This document shows, one piece after another, positions 19,129 through 28,172 of a DNA stretch of 64,000 nt. Numbering within the stretch: the first letter of the stretch is position 1; the number at the start of each line of letters is the position of its first letter. The notes under the pieces were generated by a model that saw only the letters and a program-made list of their open reading frames with translations, ran no database searches and was not told the DNA's origin. The position numbers and the translations under genes were made by a program. Source of the stretch: Sedimentibacter sp. (GTDB lineage Bacteria; Bacillota; Clostridia; Tissierellales; Sedimentibacteraceae); NCBI GenBank assembly GCA_018436705.1, contig JAHDLA010000023.1, positions 1 through 64,000 of the forward strand, in the 5' to 3' direction.

Positions 19129-19724
19129 TATCCCTGCCTGTTAATATTTTTTAATGCTTCCTTAATAATTTCGTTCTCCGTCTTTCCGGTCGTGTCAATT
19201 TTATCAAGAGCCTTTTTAGCTTCATTCGGATTGAATCCCAATGATATTAAGCCATTTATTACATCATCCGATTCGGAATCAAAACGCTGGATTTCCGTTG
19301 GTGACGAAGCTTCTATGCTGTCAAGTGTTCCAACTTTGTCCTTTAACTCAAGAATTATTTTCCCGGCTGTTTTTTTCCCTATGCCTGGAACCTTGGACAT
19401 ACTTGAAACATCATCTTTTATAATAATTTCTTTAACAGTATTTGTTTCATAAGTGGACAATATTGATAATCCCGCTTTAGGACCGATACCATTCACTGAA
19501 ATGAGTTTTTTATACATTTCAATTTCATCCGAGCTCAGAAACCCGTACAGTGCAATATTATCCTCTCTTACATGCATATATATATGTATTGAAGTCCTCT
19601 CTCCTTCACTTACCTTATTTAAAGTTGATCGGGATGTGCTTACATAATAGCCTATATCATTATTTTCTACAACTATGTAATCAGGTCCTTTTTTTACTAC
19701 TTCACCTTTGATATAACTAATCAT
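19128..19724 (-). CDS. ruvA: Holliday junction branch migration protein RuvA
   Basis: 198 residues: N-terminal OB fold, two helix-hairpin-helix motifs (VNGIGPKAG and VPGIGKKTA) and a C-terminal UBA-like domain ([16 protein letters not shown]) that contacts RuvB. RuvA tetramers bind four-way junctions. It lies 11 bases after ruvC. Confidence 0.98.
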   Translation of the reverse strand: MISYIKGEVVKKGPDYIVVENNDIGYYVSTSRSTLNKVSEGERTSIHIYMHVREDNIALYGFLSSDEIEMYKKLISVNGIGPKAGLSILSTYETNTVKEIIIKDDVSSMSKVPGIGKKTAGKIILELKDKVGTLDSIEASSPTEIQRFDSESDDVINGLISLGFNPNEAKKALDKIDTTGKTENEIIKEALKNINRQG

Positions 19725-19735
19725 CTGACACTCCG

Positions 19736-20236
19736 TTAATATTTTAATATTTTATAATTATTTGCATATTTTAATGAATGAGCATGACAAATAGCTGCTG
19801 CCAGTCCGTCGGCTACATCATCTGGCTTTGGAATGCATTCAAGGTGAAGTATTATTTTCACCATTTCTTGAATCTGCCTTTTTTCGGCTCTGCCGTAGCC
19901 CACAATGCCCTGCTTTATCTGAAGAGGTGTGTATTCATACAAAGGTATTCCGAAATTTTCCGCTGCTAAAAGGTGTACCCCCCTTGCCTCTGCAATGGCT
20001 ATAGCTGTCTTAACATTTTTATTATAAAAAAGTTCCTCAATGGCAACTGCTTCGGGCTTGTACAACATAAACAGCTCTGTATATCTGTCATATATTTTTT
20101 TTAGCCTCTTTGGAAATTCTTCACAGCTGTCTGTTATAACCGCACCGTAATCCAATACTTCGAATTTATTTCCGACATAATTTAAAATACCGTAGCCTGA
20201 TATGGCAAGGCCCGGATCTATACCGAATATAATCAT
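19736..20236 (-). CDS. ruvC: Crossover junction endodeoxyribonuclease RuvC
   Basis: 166 residues, the usual length. The acidic catalytic residues lie in FGIDPGLA (Asp-7), AIEELFY and [13 protein letters not shown]. RuvC resolves Holliday junctions with RuvAB. First gene of the ruvC-ruvA-ruvB-spoIID-queA-tgt-yajC operon; divergent from rodA. Confidence 0.98.
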   Translation of the reverse strand: MIIFGIDPGLAISGYGILNYVGNKFEVLDYGAVITDSCEEFPKRLKKIYDRYTELFMLYKPEAVAIEELFYNKNVKTAIAIAEARGVHLLAAENFGIPLYEYTPLQIKQGIVGYGRAEKRQIQEMVKIILHLECIPKPDDVADGLAAAICHAHSLKYANNYKILKY

Positions 20237-20406
20237 AGTTTCTCCTAACTCTTGGGTTATTTCAAATTATAACATAGATTCATCATCATGTTAAGAACTT
20301 TTTAACCCCTGAAATATTACGGTATACAATTGTTGTCATAAATAATATTTTACTTTTCATTATATTAAAATATGATATAATAACGTATATTACAAAGGAG
20401 TTTAAC

Positions 20407-21561
20407 ATGTTTAAGAAAGAAAGCAAACTTAAGAGGTTTGATTTTGTGTTGTTTTTTACAACAATTATATTGTGTGTCTTTGGCTTTATAATAATTAACA
20501 GTGCTACCATGAGCAAAATATCCGGAAGCGAACCGTATTTAAAAACTCAGATAGCCGCCTTCGGGATTGGTCTCGCTGTACTGCTTGTGCTTGTAATGAT
20601 AGACTACGACATATACGGAACCTTTTATATCCCAATTTACGGAGTAACTGTGATTCTGCTGGTATATGTTCTTATAAATCCCGTAAGCGCCTCAGAATGG
20701 GGTGATGTGCGAAGCTGGATTTCCGTAGGCCCTATTGTATTCCAGCCTTCAGAATTGGCTAAATTTGGAGTTATAATATCAGTATCAAAATACATTGATA
20801 TAAACAAGGAAAATTTGAACGATCCTGCAGTGCTTATAAAAGTTTTAATTTTTGCATTTTTTCCAATAGCATTAATTTTAATGCAGCCTGATTTTGGAAC
20901 TGCCATGGTTTTCATTTTCTTTATTGCGGTTATGATTTTCGTAGCCGGGATAGACAGGAAATATATTATTACAGTAATGTTAATTATTCTTATACTTCTT
21001 ATAGTAGGGCTTGTTTTGTTCTACCACATAATGCAGGATTATACGCCCAATGAAGATTACCGCATAGACAGAATAGTAACATTCTTTTACCCCGAACTGG
21101 ACCCGGAAGATACAGGTTACCAGGTTATACAGTCCAAGACTGCAATCGGCTCAGGCATGCTTTACGGCAGAGGATTGTACAACGGAGTTCAAAACCAGCT
21201 TGGATACCTGCCGACAAAGGAAACAGATTTTATATTTGCTGTAATAGGAGAAGAATTAGGGCTCATTGGAGGTCTTTTTCTGCTCAGTCTTTATGCAATC
21301 TTGCTTAACAGGTTGATACGTATTGCGAAACATTCATCTAACCTGTTCGGATCCTTGATAGTGACAGGAATAGCCTCCATGCAATTCTTCCATATTTTCG
21401 AAAATATAGGCATGACAATGGGATTGTTGCCTGTAACAGGTATACCTCTTCCGTTTATAAGTTCCGGAGGAACATTTATGCTTATAAATATGGTAAGCAT
21501 GGGGCTCGCTCTCAGCGTAGGTATGAAAAGAGGAAAAGTAGATTTAAATGATTTTATGTAA
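20407..21561 (+). CDS. rodA: Rod-shape-determining SEDS protein RodA
   Basis: 384 residues with about ten membrane segments. SEDS signatures are QPSELAKFG (near 115), QPDFGTA, PTKETDFIFAVIGEELG and PLPFISSGGT near the C-terminus. SEDS proteins polymerise lipid II into glycan strands together with a class B penicillin-binding protein. Length and motifs favour RodA over FtsW or SpoVE, but context does not settle it. Single gene, AAGGAG site, divergent from ruvC. Confidence 0.88.
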   Translation: MFKKESKLKRFDFVLFFTTIILCVFGFIIINSATMSKISGSEPYLKTQIAAFGIGLAVLLVLVMIDYDIYGTFYIPIYGVTVILLVYVLINPVSASEWGDVRSWISVGPIVFQPSELAKFGVIISVSKYIDINKENLNDPAVLIKVLIFAFFPIALILMQPDFGTAMVFIFFIAVMIFVAGIDRKYIITVMLIILILLIVGLVLFYHIMQDYTPNEDYRIDRIVTFFYPELDPEDTGYQVIQSKTAIGSGMLYGRGLYNGVQNQLGYLPTKETDFIFAVIGEELGLIGGLFLLSLYAILLNRLIRIAKHSSNLFGSLIVTGIASMQFFHIFENIGMTMGLLPVTGIPLPFISSGGTFMLINMVSMGLALSVGMKRGKVDLNDFM

Positions 21562-21597
21562 AAAACAGCTGAACAATTAAAATGTTCAGCTGCTTAT
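21561..21597. terminator. Terminator shared by rodA and the nucleoside kinase gene
   Basis: A 10-bp stem (CAGCTGAACA / TGTTCAGCTG) with a 7-base loop. The T run is strongest on the minus strand (TTTTT), and a weaker CTTATTTA follows on the plus strand. It lies between two convergent genes, each ending within about 10 bases. Confidence 0.8.
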
Positions 21598-21602
21598 TTA
21601 AT

Positions 21603-23252
21603 TTATTCGAAACAGCTTCCACTTATAAATTCTCTCAGAATTGATGTACTTGCAATTGCACTTTCATCTTCGATTGATTTAAAATAACTTAAAAATTTCA
21701 TCAGTCTCTGTCTCTCAGGATAAAACTTGCTGTTCTTTTCTATTCCCTTTATAAGAGGCTCTGCATATTTTTTCAGCACACACAGCTCATATACCAAAGC
21801 AGAGTTAAATATTGCATCCGCATTTTCCTGATAAGGAAAAATAAACCTTTCAGCTCCTCTAACAACATTGTCCCAAAGCTCCATTGTTTTCAACGCATCA
21901 TTTCCACGGTGAGTATTGTCTCGCACTATTCTCCTCAGCAGCCTTAAATCAGATGTAGAAATACGATTGTGATTATCTATGTTCAGCTGAGTCAAAGCAC
22001 TTATATAAATCTTGAACTTATTAATTTGAGGTATCTGCTTTGTGAGTTTATCATTCAAACCATGTATTCCCTCAATAATAATAATGTGATCTTTCGTCAA
22101 TGTGACGGGATCTCTTGTGTACTCTCTCTTACCAAGTTTAAAATTGTAGACCGGCAATTTAACTGTTTCACAGGCCATAAGATTCAGCAGATCTTCATTA
22201 AACAAGTCTAAATCAAGTGCATCAATTGTTTCAAAATCATAATCACCGTTTTCGTCCTTAGGTGTCATATACCTGTCAACAAAGTAATCATCAAGAGAAA
22301 GAGCATATGTCTTTTTGCCGTTAACCCTCAGCTGAATTGACAGCCTCTGCGCAAATGTAGTCTTGCCCGAAGAAGATGGACCGGCTATGAGCACTATTTT
22401 AATATTTTTGTCGCCGGCTATCTCATCTGCAATATAGGCAATTTTCTTCTCATGCAGGGCTTCGTTAATACGAATCATATCGTCAATTGTATTATTGGCA
22501 ATTTTTTTGTTTAAAGCGCCTACATAGCCTACATCCATTATTTCTCCCCACTCCTCTGCTTCCTTGAACACTTTGTAAAGCTTTTTCTGTTCAATATATT
22601 CTGGAAGTTCAAAGTTGCTTTCCTTTGTGGGAAAATTTAAAATTATGCCGGGGTAAAACAACCTTAAATCAAATTTATCTATGTACCCTGTGTTAGGTGC
22701 CAGATAACCGTAAAATGTATCGTAGTATCCATCAAGTTCATATACACGAATTTTATCCTTTGTCCAATATTTTAAAAGCTCCGCCTTATCTTTCATACCC
22801 TGTCCCAGAAATATTTTTTCAGCTTCATCAATATCTAAAAACAAAGTATTAATAGGCCTTTGGGCATCTATAATTTTCTTCATTCTCTTTTTTATGCTTT
22901 CAAGCTTGGTATTATTTACCGGATGCTTAAATTCAAGTTCCGTATATAGCCCCTTGTTTAACGAATGCTTAATCTGTACGTCTATGCCCTTAAATACATC
23001 CTTACATGCTTTGATGTAAATCAAACTCAAAGTTCTCACATAAATTCTATGTCCGTCCCTGTCTGTTATATCCAGAAATTCGACCTTATCATTCTCACAA
23101 TAATCCGCGTTGACAAGCTCACGCAGTTTATTGTTTACTTTGATTCCGAGATATTTTTTATAATCCGTTTCGTATCCCTTCAAAAAATCATACAAAGATT
23201 TATTTTTATCTATGTCTACAACTTTATTTTCATTTACTAATTCTACTTTCAT
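21603..23252 (-). CDS. TGS-domain nucleoside (uridine-type) kinase
   Basis: 549 residues. A TGS domain and a region like the threonyl-tRNA synthetase editing domain (about 1-230) come before a P-loop kinase with GPSSSGKTTF at 291-300 and a uridine-kinase-like core (SLDDYFVDR; IIIEGIHGLN). Such fusions are widespread in Clostridia and are annotated as uridine or nucleoside kinases. The N-terminal HxxxH-type editing residues are not clear here, so tRNA editing is unlikely. It overlaps the pseudouridine synthase gene by 23 bases. Confidence 0.85.
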   Translation of the reverse strand: MKVELVNENKVVDIDKNKSLYDFLKGYETDYKKYLGIKVNNKLRELVNADYCENDKVEFLDITDRDGHRIYVRTLSLIYIKACKDVFKGIDVQIKHSLNKGLYTELEFKHPVNNTKLESIKKRMKKIIDAQRPINTLFLDIDEAEKIFLGQGMKDKAELLKYWTKDKIRVYELDGYYDTFYGYLAPNTGYIDKFDLRLFYPGIILNFPTKESNFELPEYIEQKKLYKVFKEAEEWGEIMDVGYVGALNKKIANNTIDDMIRINEALHEKKIAYIADEIAGDKNIKIVLIAGPSSSGKTTFAQRLSIQLRVNGKKTYALSLDDYFVDRYMTPKDENGDYDFETIDALDLDLFNEDLLNLMACETVKLPVYNFKLGKREYTRDPVTLTKDHIIIIEGIHGLNDKLTKQIPQINKFKIYISALTQLNIDNHNRISTSDLRLLRRIVRDNTHRGNDALKTMELWDNVVRGAERFIFPYQENADAIFNSALVYELCVLKKYAEPLIKGIEKNSKFYPERQRLMKFLSYFKSIEDESAIASTSILREFISGSCFE

Positions 23253-24171
23253 GAGTTTTCCCCTTTAATAAAAATCTGTCATTAATTTCTGACTTTACCG
23301 TCTTTCCGTTCAAATAAGACAAGCTGCCTTCATATCCTCCTAAAATCAATTTATAGGCATGCAGAATCTGGTGCTTTTCACTGTCTTTTCTGCCATACTT
23401 TTTGTCTCCCACAATTGGATGCCCTATGGATGCAAGATGGGCTCTTATCTGATGTGCTCTTCCGGTTTCTATTTCTATCTCAAGCCAAGTAAATTTACCT
23501 TCTTCCCTCAAGGGACGTACCATGGTAATTACCCGCTTTGCATTTTCAGCTTCGTTTTTTATTATTTTTACCATATTTCTATTTTCGTTTTTAATCAGGT
23601 AATCCTTAAGTTCAATAGTGTTATCGATTATTCCGTGTACCTTTGCCATGTAGAATTTTTTTATGCTTCTTTCTCTTATAGCCATATTTGTCTGTTTCAG
23701 TGTCTCATAGTTTTTTGCTGCAATAACCAGACCTGAAGTATTCTTGTCCAGCCTGTTGCATACTGCCGGCTTGAAAGTAAAACTGATATTCTTCTCCTTT
23801 GCATCCAGATACATTTTAATCTCATCCACAAGGTTTATTGAACTTGTCTCGTCAGGCTGAGTACTTAAGCCTATGGGTTTGTTTACAACAAGGATATTAT
23901 CATCTTCGTATACAACGCCAAAATGTATATCCGTCTGTTTTAGTGTTTTCTTTTCTCTGAATTTTGAGATTGTTTCATCAGATAGATAAACCTGCACCAA
24001 ATCACCCTTTTTTAAAAGGACTTCAGGTTCTGCCTTGGAATTGTTCAATTTTATGTTTTTCTTCCTTATCATTTTATAAATAAAGGACGTATTAGCTTTA
24101 TTAAGATATTTTTTTAAGAACCTGTCAAGCCTTTGGCCCTCTTCATTATTAGTAATTATTATTTCCTTCAT
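23230..24171 (-). CDS. RluA-family pseudouridine synthase with S4 domain
   Basis: 313 residues. An N-terminal S4 RNA-binding domain (about 1-60) precedes the RluA catalytic domain, where RLDKNTSGL holds the active Asp (residue 142); RAHQIRAHLASIGHPIVGD is the second family motif. Members modify uridines in 23S rRNA (RluC/RluD-like) or tRNA; the target here cannot be set from sequence. Divergent from the MltG-like gene. Confidence 0.9.
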   Translation of the reverse strand: MKEIIITNNEEGQRLDRFLKKYLNKANTSFIYKMIRKKNIKLNNSKAEPEVLLKKGDLVQVYLSDETISKFREKKTLKQTDIHFGVVYEDDNILVVNKPIGLSTQPDETSSINLVDEIKMYLDAKEKNISFTFKPAVCNRLDKNTSGLVIAAKNYETLKQTNMAIRERSIKKFYMAKVHGIIDNTIELKDYLIKNENRNMVKIIKNEAENAKRVITMVRPLREEGKFTWLEIEIETGRAHQIRAHLASIGHPIVGDKKYGRKDSEKHQILHAYKLILGGYEGSLSYLNGKTVKSEINDRFLLKGKTHESRISK

Positions 24172-24285
24172 GTTTTCTCCATATCTGTTTTGTGATATCT
24201 TTATTTATTATACCAAATTATTCGCGAAAGTATATACCTTTGTAAAATTTGATAAAATTTAGTAGATTTTTATATAACGTGATTA

Positions 24286-24314
24286 TTGTATCTGCGCAAA
24301 TTTTGTGCTATTAT
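24286..24314 (+). promoter_or_regulatory. Promoter of the MltG-like gene
   Basis: TTGTAT, 17-base spacer, TATTAT, about 33 bases before the start codon. Confidence 0.5.
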
Positions 24315-24346
24315 TAATTAACAGGATAATTCTCAAGGAGTTACAA

Positions 24347-24841
24347 ATGAAAACAATAATTAATGCAATAAGAGACTTTTTATATAATATTACGGACTAT
24401 GGGTTGATTATTACAGTAATCGTTATTATGGCTGTAATATTAAGTTGGAGGTTTGACATTTTATTTAACAGGGGCATTGAAAAGGATGTTATTGTAGATT
24501 TTCCCGTTGCATCGGAAAATAACCCTGAGACACCGACCGGCGAAAATACTCCTGACCCCGAAAATCCGGAAAACCCTGAAGAACCGGCGCAAGATGATAA
24601 CCCAGGATCAGAAACTAATGACGGAAACAAATTATTTGCAACAGTTAGTATTCCGGAAGGTTCATATCCATCAACAATCGGAGATATCCTTCTTAATTCC
24701 AATCTAATTGATGACAAGAATGAGTTTTTAAACAGATCAGTTGAGCTGGGACTTGATACAAGGCTTAGAAGCGGAACATTTGAAATAGAAGTGGGAACGT
24801 CGTTGGACAATGTGATAAAAATAATAGCAAACGCACAATAG
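24347..24841 (+). CDS. Membrane-anchored protein with MltG-like N-domain only
   Basis: 164 residues. One membrane helix (about 17-38) is followed by an acidic, Pro/Asn/Glu-rich linker (about 50-90) and a 70-residue C-terminal domain. That domain has the pattern of the LysM-like subdomain of MltG/YceG: IPEGSYPSTIGDIL, then a Leu-rich helix and RSGTFEI. The catalytic lytic-transglycosylase domain is absent, so it cannot be an active MltG; it may bind glycan or regulate. The longer frame starts 14 codons earlier, but AAGGAG before the ATG at 24347 decides the start. Monocistronic. Confidence 0.7.
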   Translation: MKTIINAIRDFLYNITDYGLIITVIVIMAVILSWRFDILFNRGIEKDVIVDFPVASENNPETPTGENTPDPENPENPEEPAQDDNPGSETNDGNKLFATVSIPEGSYPSTIGDILLNSNLIDDKNEFLNRSVELGLDTRLRSGTFEIEVGTSLDNVIKIIANAQ

Positions 24842-24894
24842 TGATGTCGACAGAAATACTAAAATCAAAGCTTAATAAATAAGAACATCAAGCA

Positions 24895-24936
24895 CACAGC
24901 AAAACAGTTTTAATTTAATGGTTTGCTGTGTTTTAT
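24895..24936 (+). terminator. Terminator after the MltG-like gene
   Basis: Stem CACAGCAAA (24895-24903) / TTTGCTGTG (24922-24930) followed by TTTTATTATAA. Confidence 0.75.
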
Positions 24937-24984
24937 TATAATACTTTATATTTTATCATAATTTATAAAATTCATTAATTATGT

Positions 24985-25020
24985 GGTCTGCAGACAGTTC
25001 AAAATGCTGCAGACCTTTTA
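24985..25020 (+). terminator. Second hairpin with T-tract
   Basis: A perfect 9-bp stem (GGTCTGCAG / CTGCAGACC) with a 13-base loop and TTTTA after it, on the plus strand. It backs up the terminator at 24895, or ends an unseen short transcript. Confidence 0.55.
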
Positions 25021-25089
25021 ATTGATGCTTTCTGAACCAAAAAAGTTGTCAATAAAAGTTATAAGAACAATTTATTCATTGCCTTTTCA

Positions 25090-25644
25090 TCAATACTTAG
25101 AATTTACATAGTAATCAATAACCGATTTTTTCTTTTTATCTGAAAACACATTTTCTTTTTTTAATACGTCCAGAAGCCACAGGCTTTTAGAGTGAAGAAC
25201 CGCATATTCATAATCATTCAGCACAATTTCATAAAGCTTGCCCTCAAGAACTGTAGATTCCATTTTAATATAGTATGCTTCTACATTTTCGTACTGAAGG
25301 AATCTCAAAAGCCTGAATGTTGTTTTATCCTTCTCGTTATAATAATAATCGGCATCATTCAAATACTTGCTGTAAAAACTTATGTGTTTCCCCTTGTCCT
25401 TAATTTCTTGGGCAATCATTCTATGATACTTTGCCATCATATTGTAATACTGATAATTGTACATGCCTTTTTCAAAACTGTCTATTCGCTGAAATGGCTT
25501 AATATTTTTTTCAAGCATGTATTTATAATTTAATTCAAGATACTCCTTCTTATTGATATCACCATTCATATGCTGAATAATCAGCATATCCCTGTGTTCG
25601 AAAAACTCGTCAAAAATATTCTTGCTCTGTTTAAAATAATTCAT
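25090..25644 (-). CDS. Uncharacterised DUF6648-like protein
   Basis: 184 residues, soluble, rich in Tyr, Lys and acidic residues, with no signal peptide or membrane segment. It begins MNYFKQSKNIFDEFFEHRD and has repeated YNYQYY and YYIKME-like segments. It resembles the clostridial DUF6648 family, from memory only; function unknown. A longer frame begins 23 codons earlier, but GAGTGAT before the ATG at 25644 and the promoter inside that extension favour the shorter start. Monocistronic. Confidence 0.6.
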   Translation of the reverse strand: MNYFKQSKNIFDEFFEHRDMLIIQHMNGDINKKEYLELNYKYMLEKNIKPFQRIDSFEKGMYNYQYYNMMAKYHRMIAQEIKDKGKHISFYSKYLNDADYYYNEKDKTTFRLLRFLQYENVEAYYIKMESTVLEGKLYEIVLNDYEYAVLHSKSLWLLDVLKKENVFSDKKKKSVIDYYVNSKY

Positions 25645-25684
25645 AAGATCACTCTTTCTAATAGTCGTACTGAATAGTAAAATA

Positions 25685-25713
25685 ATTTTAACAGAAAAAA
25701 TGCTTTTTAGCAA
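25685..25713 (-). promoter_or_regulatory. Promoter of the DUF6648-like gene
   Basis: The minus strand reads TTGCTA, 17-base spacer, TAAAAT, about 40 bases before the chosen start. Confidence 0.5.
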
Positions 25714-25757
25714 TAGTGACAGAGATAAGTACCTAAAATTAGATTCGTTTTAAAGAT

Positions 25758-25784
25758 AATTGCCGCCAAATATCGGCGGCAATT
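25758..25784. repeat. GC-rich hairpin in a gene-free stretch
   Basis: AATTGCCGCC / GGCGGCAATT form a perfect 10-bp stem with a 7-base loop. Neither strand has a clean T-tract after it. With the structured patch at 25816-25864 it makes up most of the 306-base stretch 25645-25950, where I see no gene. Confidence 0.6.
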
Positions 25785-25815
25785 ATAAATAGCAAACATA
25801 AAATGACAACATCCA

Positions 25816-25864
25816 AAATGATTCGTTCCGCAGGGCACCTGTTGCGGATAAACCGAACGCATTT
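25816..25864. other. GC-rich, foldable intergenic patch
   Basis: The outer stem CGTTC (25824-25828) / GAACG (25855-25859), extended by AAATG / CATTT across a bulge, encloses CGCA/TGCG and CAGG/CCTG pairings. It is clearly richer in GC than its surroundings and fits no coding frame. A small RNA or decayed gene is possible; nothing here identifies it. Confidence 0.35.
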
Positions 25865-25909
25865 AGATGATTAGATTGATAGTTGAATTTTCTGAGATTT
25901 TTATAGTTT

Positions 25910-25944
25910 TAAAACAGCATGAGCCACCGATAAATCGGTGGCTC
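25910..25944 (-). terminator. Terminator of the P-loop protein gene
   Basis: A perfect 11-bp stem (GAGCCACCGAT / ATCGGTGGCTC) with a 2-base loop, 6 bases after the stop. On the minus strand ATGCTGTTTT follows, so the T-tract is slightly displaced. Confidence 0.7.
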
Positions 25945-25950
25945 ACCTAA

Positions 25951-26379
25951 CTATAGCATTACTGCCTCTTCAATTACTCTATCTCTTAATCCTTCCGGAA
26001 TATCTTCTACATCATGATTTACACTCATTACAAATTTCACATCAAATTTTTTTGATAAATAATCCAGTCTTTCTACTACATAATCCAGTTTTTCCATACC
26101 CGCCTGAGCTATCTTGTACAATCCATCTATGTAAACCTGTTCTATATCATAATCTGTAGCAATTAAGCCGCATACAAAGCCTTCAAACTGCTCAGCATTT
26201 GTTAGTCCAAATTCTTTTGTGTTTATATATCTGATTTTGTAATCTAAATCAAATATATGTCGGTTGTTCGCTTCCAAAAAAACCATCTTTCCATGTATAC
26301 TATCGATTGTTTTGTTTGCCATATCAATCATTCTTCTTGTTTTACCGGTGCCGTTGTGCCCACAAACTAATTGAACCAT
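25951..26379 (-). CDS. Small P-loop ATP-binding protein
   Basis: 142 residues. It begins with a beta strand and Walker A GHNGTGKT at 7-14; a hydrophobic strand ending in VYIDGL (about 97-102) may carry the Walker B Asp, and VMSVN near 127 is a sensor-like strand. The layout is that of a minimal RecA/ABC-like NTPase. Similar clostridial proteins are sometimes called PilT-like, but no pilus gene is nearby, so I do not use that name. Start from ATG at 26379 with AGGAGT; an in-frame GTG three codons earlier would overlap that site. Confidence 0.7.
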   Translation of the reverse strand: MVQLVCGHNGTGKTRRMIDMANKTIDSIHGKMVFLEANNRHIFDLDYKIRYINTKEFGLTNAEQFEGFVCGLIATDYDIEQVYIDGLYKIAQAGMEKLDYVVERLDYLSKKFDVKFVMSVNHDVEDIPEGLRDRVIEEAVML

Positions 26380-26498
26380 AATAATCACACTCCTATGTTT
26401 TTTTTATAAAAGTTAATTACATATATATTGTACCACAAATTGAAAATGTTTACACTACTTATTTTTAAAAATTACAAGTTGTAGTTAAAGTCTTTACA

Positions 26499-27428
26499 TT
26501 AACTTGCGGTATAATTTTTTATTGATTTGGAACCTTGATGCCTGCCTTCGTTCTCCATTTTCTCAAGAATATCATCCTTTATTTTCCACCAGCTCATACC
26601 CCAGTTAACAAACAGGGAGTTTTTCTCCGGAGCTCTGCCCACAAGCCTTTGCACCACTATATTTTTATCAAGATGTTCCAGAAATACAATTACTCTTTCA
26701 ACATATTCTTCCTCGTCAATAACAGTTATTTCCTTATTTTTATATAATATTCCCATCTTTGTATTTTCCATAATATATAGTGAATGAATTTTAACCTGGT
26801 CAACCTTGAGCACTGACAGAATTTTTGCTGTCTCCTTCGCATCAATAATATCATCTCCCGGCAGGTTTAAAATAACGTGAGTACATACTTCAAAACCGTA
26901 TTTTTTTATTCTCATAACAGCATCAATGAATTCAGCAAGAGTATGTCCTCTGTTAATGGATATAAGTGTGTGGTAATTTGCCGTCTGTAATCCAAGCTCT
27001 ATTGAAATATTAACATCGTGTAAATCTTTCACTTCTTTAAGAAACTCAAGATATTCGCTTCCTATACAATCAGGCCTCGTAGAAATAGATATCTCAACTA
27101 TGTTTTTGCCAACTGCTTCATTAATGTATTTTTTAAATTCTTCAAGTCTAAGATACGTATTTGTATAATTCTGAAAGTATGCAATGAATTTTTTTGCCTT
27201 GTACTTTTTAGATATATACTGCATGTTTTTTTCAATTTGTTCCTTTACACTAATAGTATTCTCAAGCATTTCAAAACCTGTACCTACATCTGCACAAAAT
27301 GTGCATCCTCCGTATCCGATTGTTCCGTCGCGGTTAGGACATGTACACGGAATATTAACCGGAAGTTTATAAACCTTTTCTCCATATTTTTCTTTTAAAA
27401 ATATAGAATATTCATTATATAATTTCAT
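26499..27428 (-). CDS. TIGR01212-family radical SAM protein (YtqA-like)
   Basis: 309 residues. The family's unusual cysteine arrangement is present: CTCPNRDG at 28-35, then GGCTFC at 40-45. The radical-SAM core continues through YFQNYTNTY and ISTRPDC, and ELGLQT and HVILNLPGD follow. The function of this widespread family is not established. Monocistronic, AGGGG site. Confidence 0.88.
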   Translation of the reverse strand: MKLYNEYSIFLKEKYGEKVYKLPVNIPCTCPNRDGTIGYGGCTFCADVGTGFEMLENTISVKEQIEKNMQYISKKYKAKKFIAYFQNYTNTYLRLEEFKKYINEAVGKNIVEISISTRPDCIGSEYLEFLKEVKDLHDVNISIELGLQTANYHTLISINRGHTLAEFIDAVMRIKKYGFEVCTHVILNLPGDDIIDAKETAKILSVLKVDQVKIHSLYIMENTKMGILYKNKEITVIDEEEYVERVIVFLEHLDKNIVVQRLVGRAPEKNSLFVNWGMSWWKIKDDILEKMENEGRHQGSKSIKNYTAS

Positions 27429-27603
27429 ATTGCCCCTATCATTTGTAATTTTGCAATTTTATTTTATATCATATAATTATAATTAAATTAAACAATTAAA
27501 GCAATTGAAATTATAATTATTTATATATTTTGGTAATAATAATCATATTATTTTTAAAATTAATGCAAACAATAATTAAACAACAAAAATTCAGGAGGTA
27601 TAT

Positions 27604-27819
27604 ATGCATATTAGAGAAGGAATCATCCCCACAGTTTTAGGAACCGTCGTAACAGTTACGGGATTTGCACTAAAAAACAATATTCCGAAATCCTACAGAA
27701 ACGGAATTATAGGCTTTGGCTTGGCGCATATTGCTATGGGCTCCGCAGAGTTTGTAGGTCAAAAAGTCCAAAACAGCAATATGGTAAGAAAAGCTTCTAA
27801 AGCTGTTTCGTTTAAGTAG
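27604..27819 (+). CDS. Small conserved membrane protein, 71 residues
   Basis: 71 residues. Two weakly hydrophobic glycine-rich segments (about 7-24 and 34-51) are joined by a basic turn (KNNIPKSYRNG), with a Lys-rich tail. The ribosome binding site (AGGAGG) is strong. Similar short clostridial proteins exist, but I know no function. It converges with the DUF378 gene across a long hairpin. Confidence 0.65.
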   Translation: MHIREGIIPTVLGTVVTVTGFALKNNIPKSYRNGIIGFGLAHIAMGSAEFVGQKVQNSNMVRKASKAVSFK

Positions 27820-27845
27820 AAAATTTCTGATAATAATTACTGCGG

Positions 27846-27898
27846 AATATTTTAAAGCAGCAAAACGCCGATCAGCGTTATTGCTGCTTTAAAATATT
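27846..27898. terminator. Long perfect bidirectional hairpin
   Basis: An 18-bp perfect stem (27846-27863 / 27881-27898) continues through an inner ACGC/GCGT stem, giving a hairpin over 50 bases long. It separates two convergent short genes and is flanked by A/T bases on both sides, so it probably ends both transcripts. Confidence 0.75.
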
Positions 27899-27904
27899 AT
27901 TGCT

Positions 27905-28096
27905 TTACGCAAATATTACGTATAGAAGAGAATAAAGTCCGGCAAGTCCAATAAGAATGTAAAGCATTCGTCCAAATTTATTTTTCCAACCGCCAAAGAA
28001 ATTTTCAATTATATCAATCTTTGATAATCCGTATAGTCCCCAGTTCAAAGCTCCTATGATAATAAGAATTGATGCTATTGCAGTTAATATTCTCAT
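27905..28096 (-). CDS. DUF378 membrane protein
   Basis: 63 residues with two membrane helices (about 4-24 and 43-62) and the DUF378 signature ALNWGLYGL after the first. This small family (YuzA-like) is common in Firmicutes; function unknown. GGAGG site, own unit. Confidence 0.85.
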   Translation of the reverse strand: MRILTAIASILIIIGALNWGLYGLSKIDIIENFFGGWKNKFGRMLYILIGLAGLYSLLYVIFA

Positions 28097-28172
28097 AATT
28101 CCTCCTCAACAATCTAATATTATTACATTATATTTGATGTCTAAGAGAAATATGTACAAAGCTTATATATTT

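Noticed and set aside
25951..26379. PilT/twitching-motility ATPase
   Set aside because: Only a Walker A and a short P-loop core are present; PilT-specific Asp/His boxes and pilus neighbours are absent.
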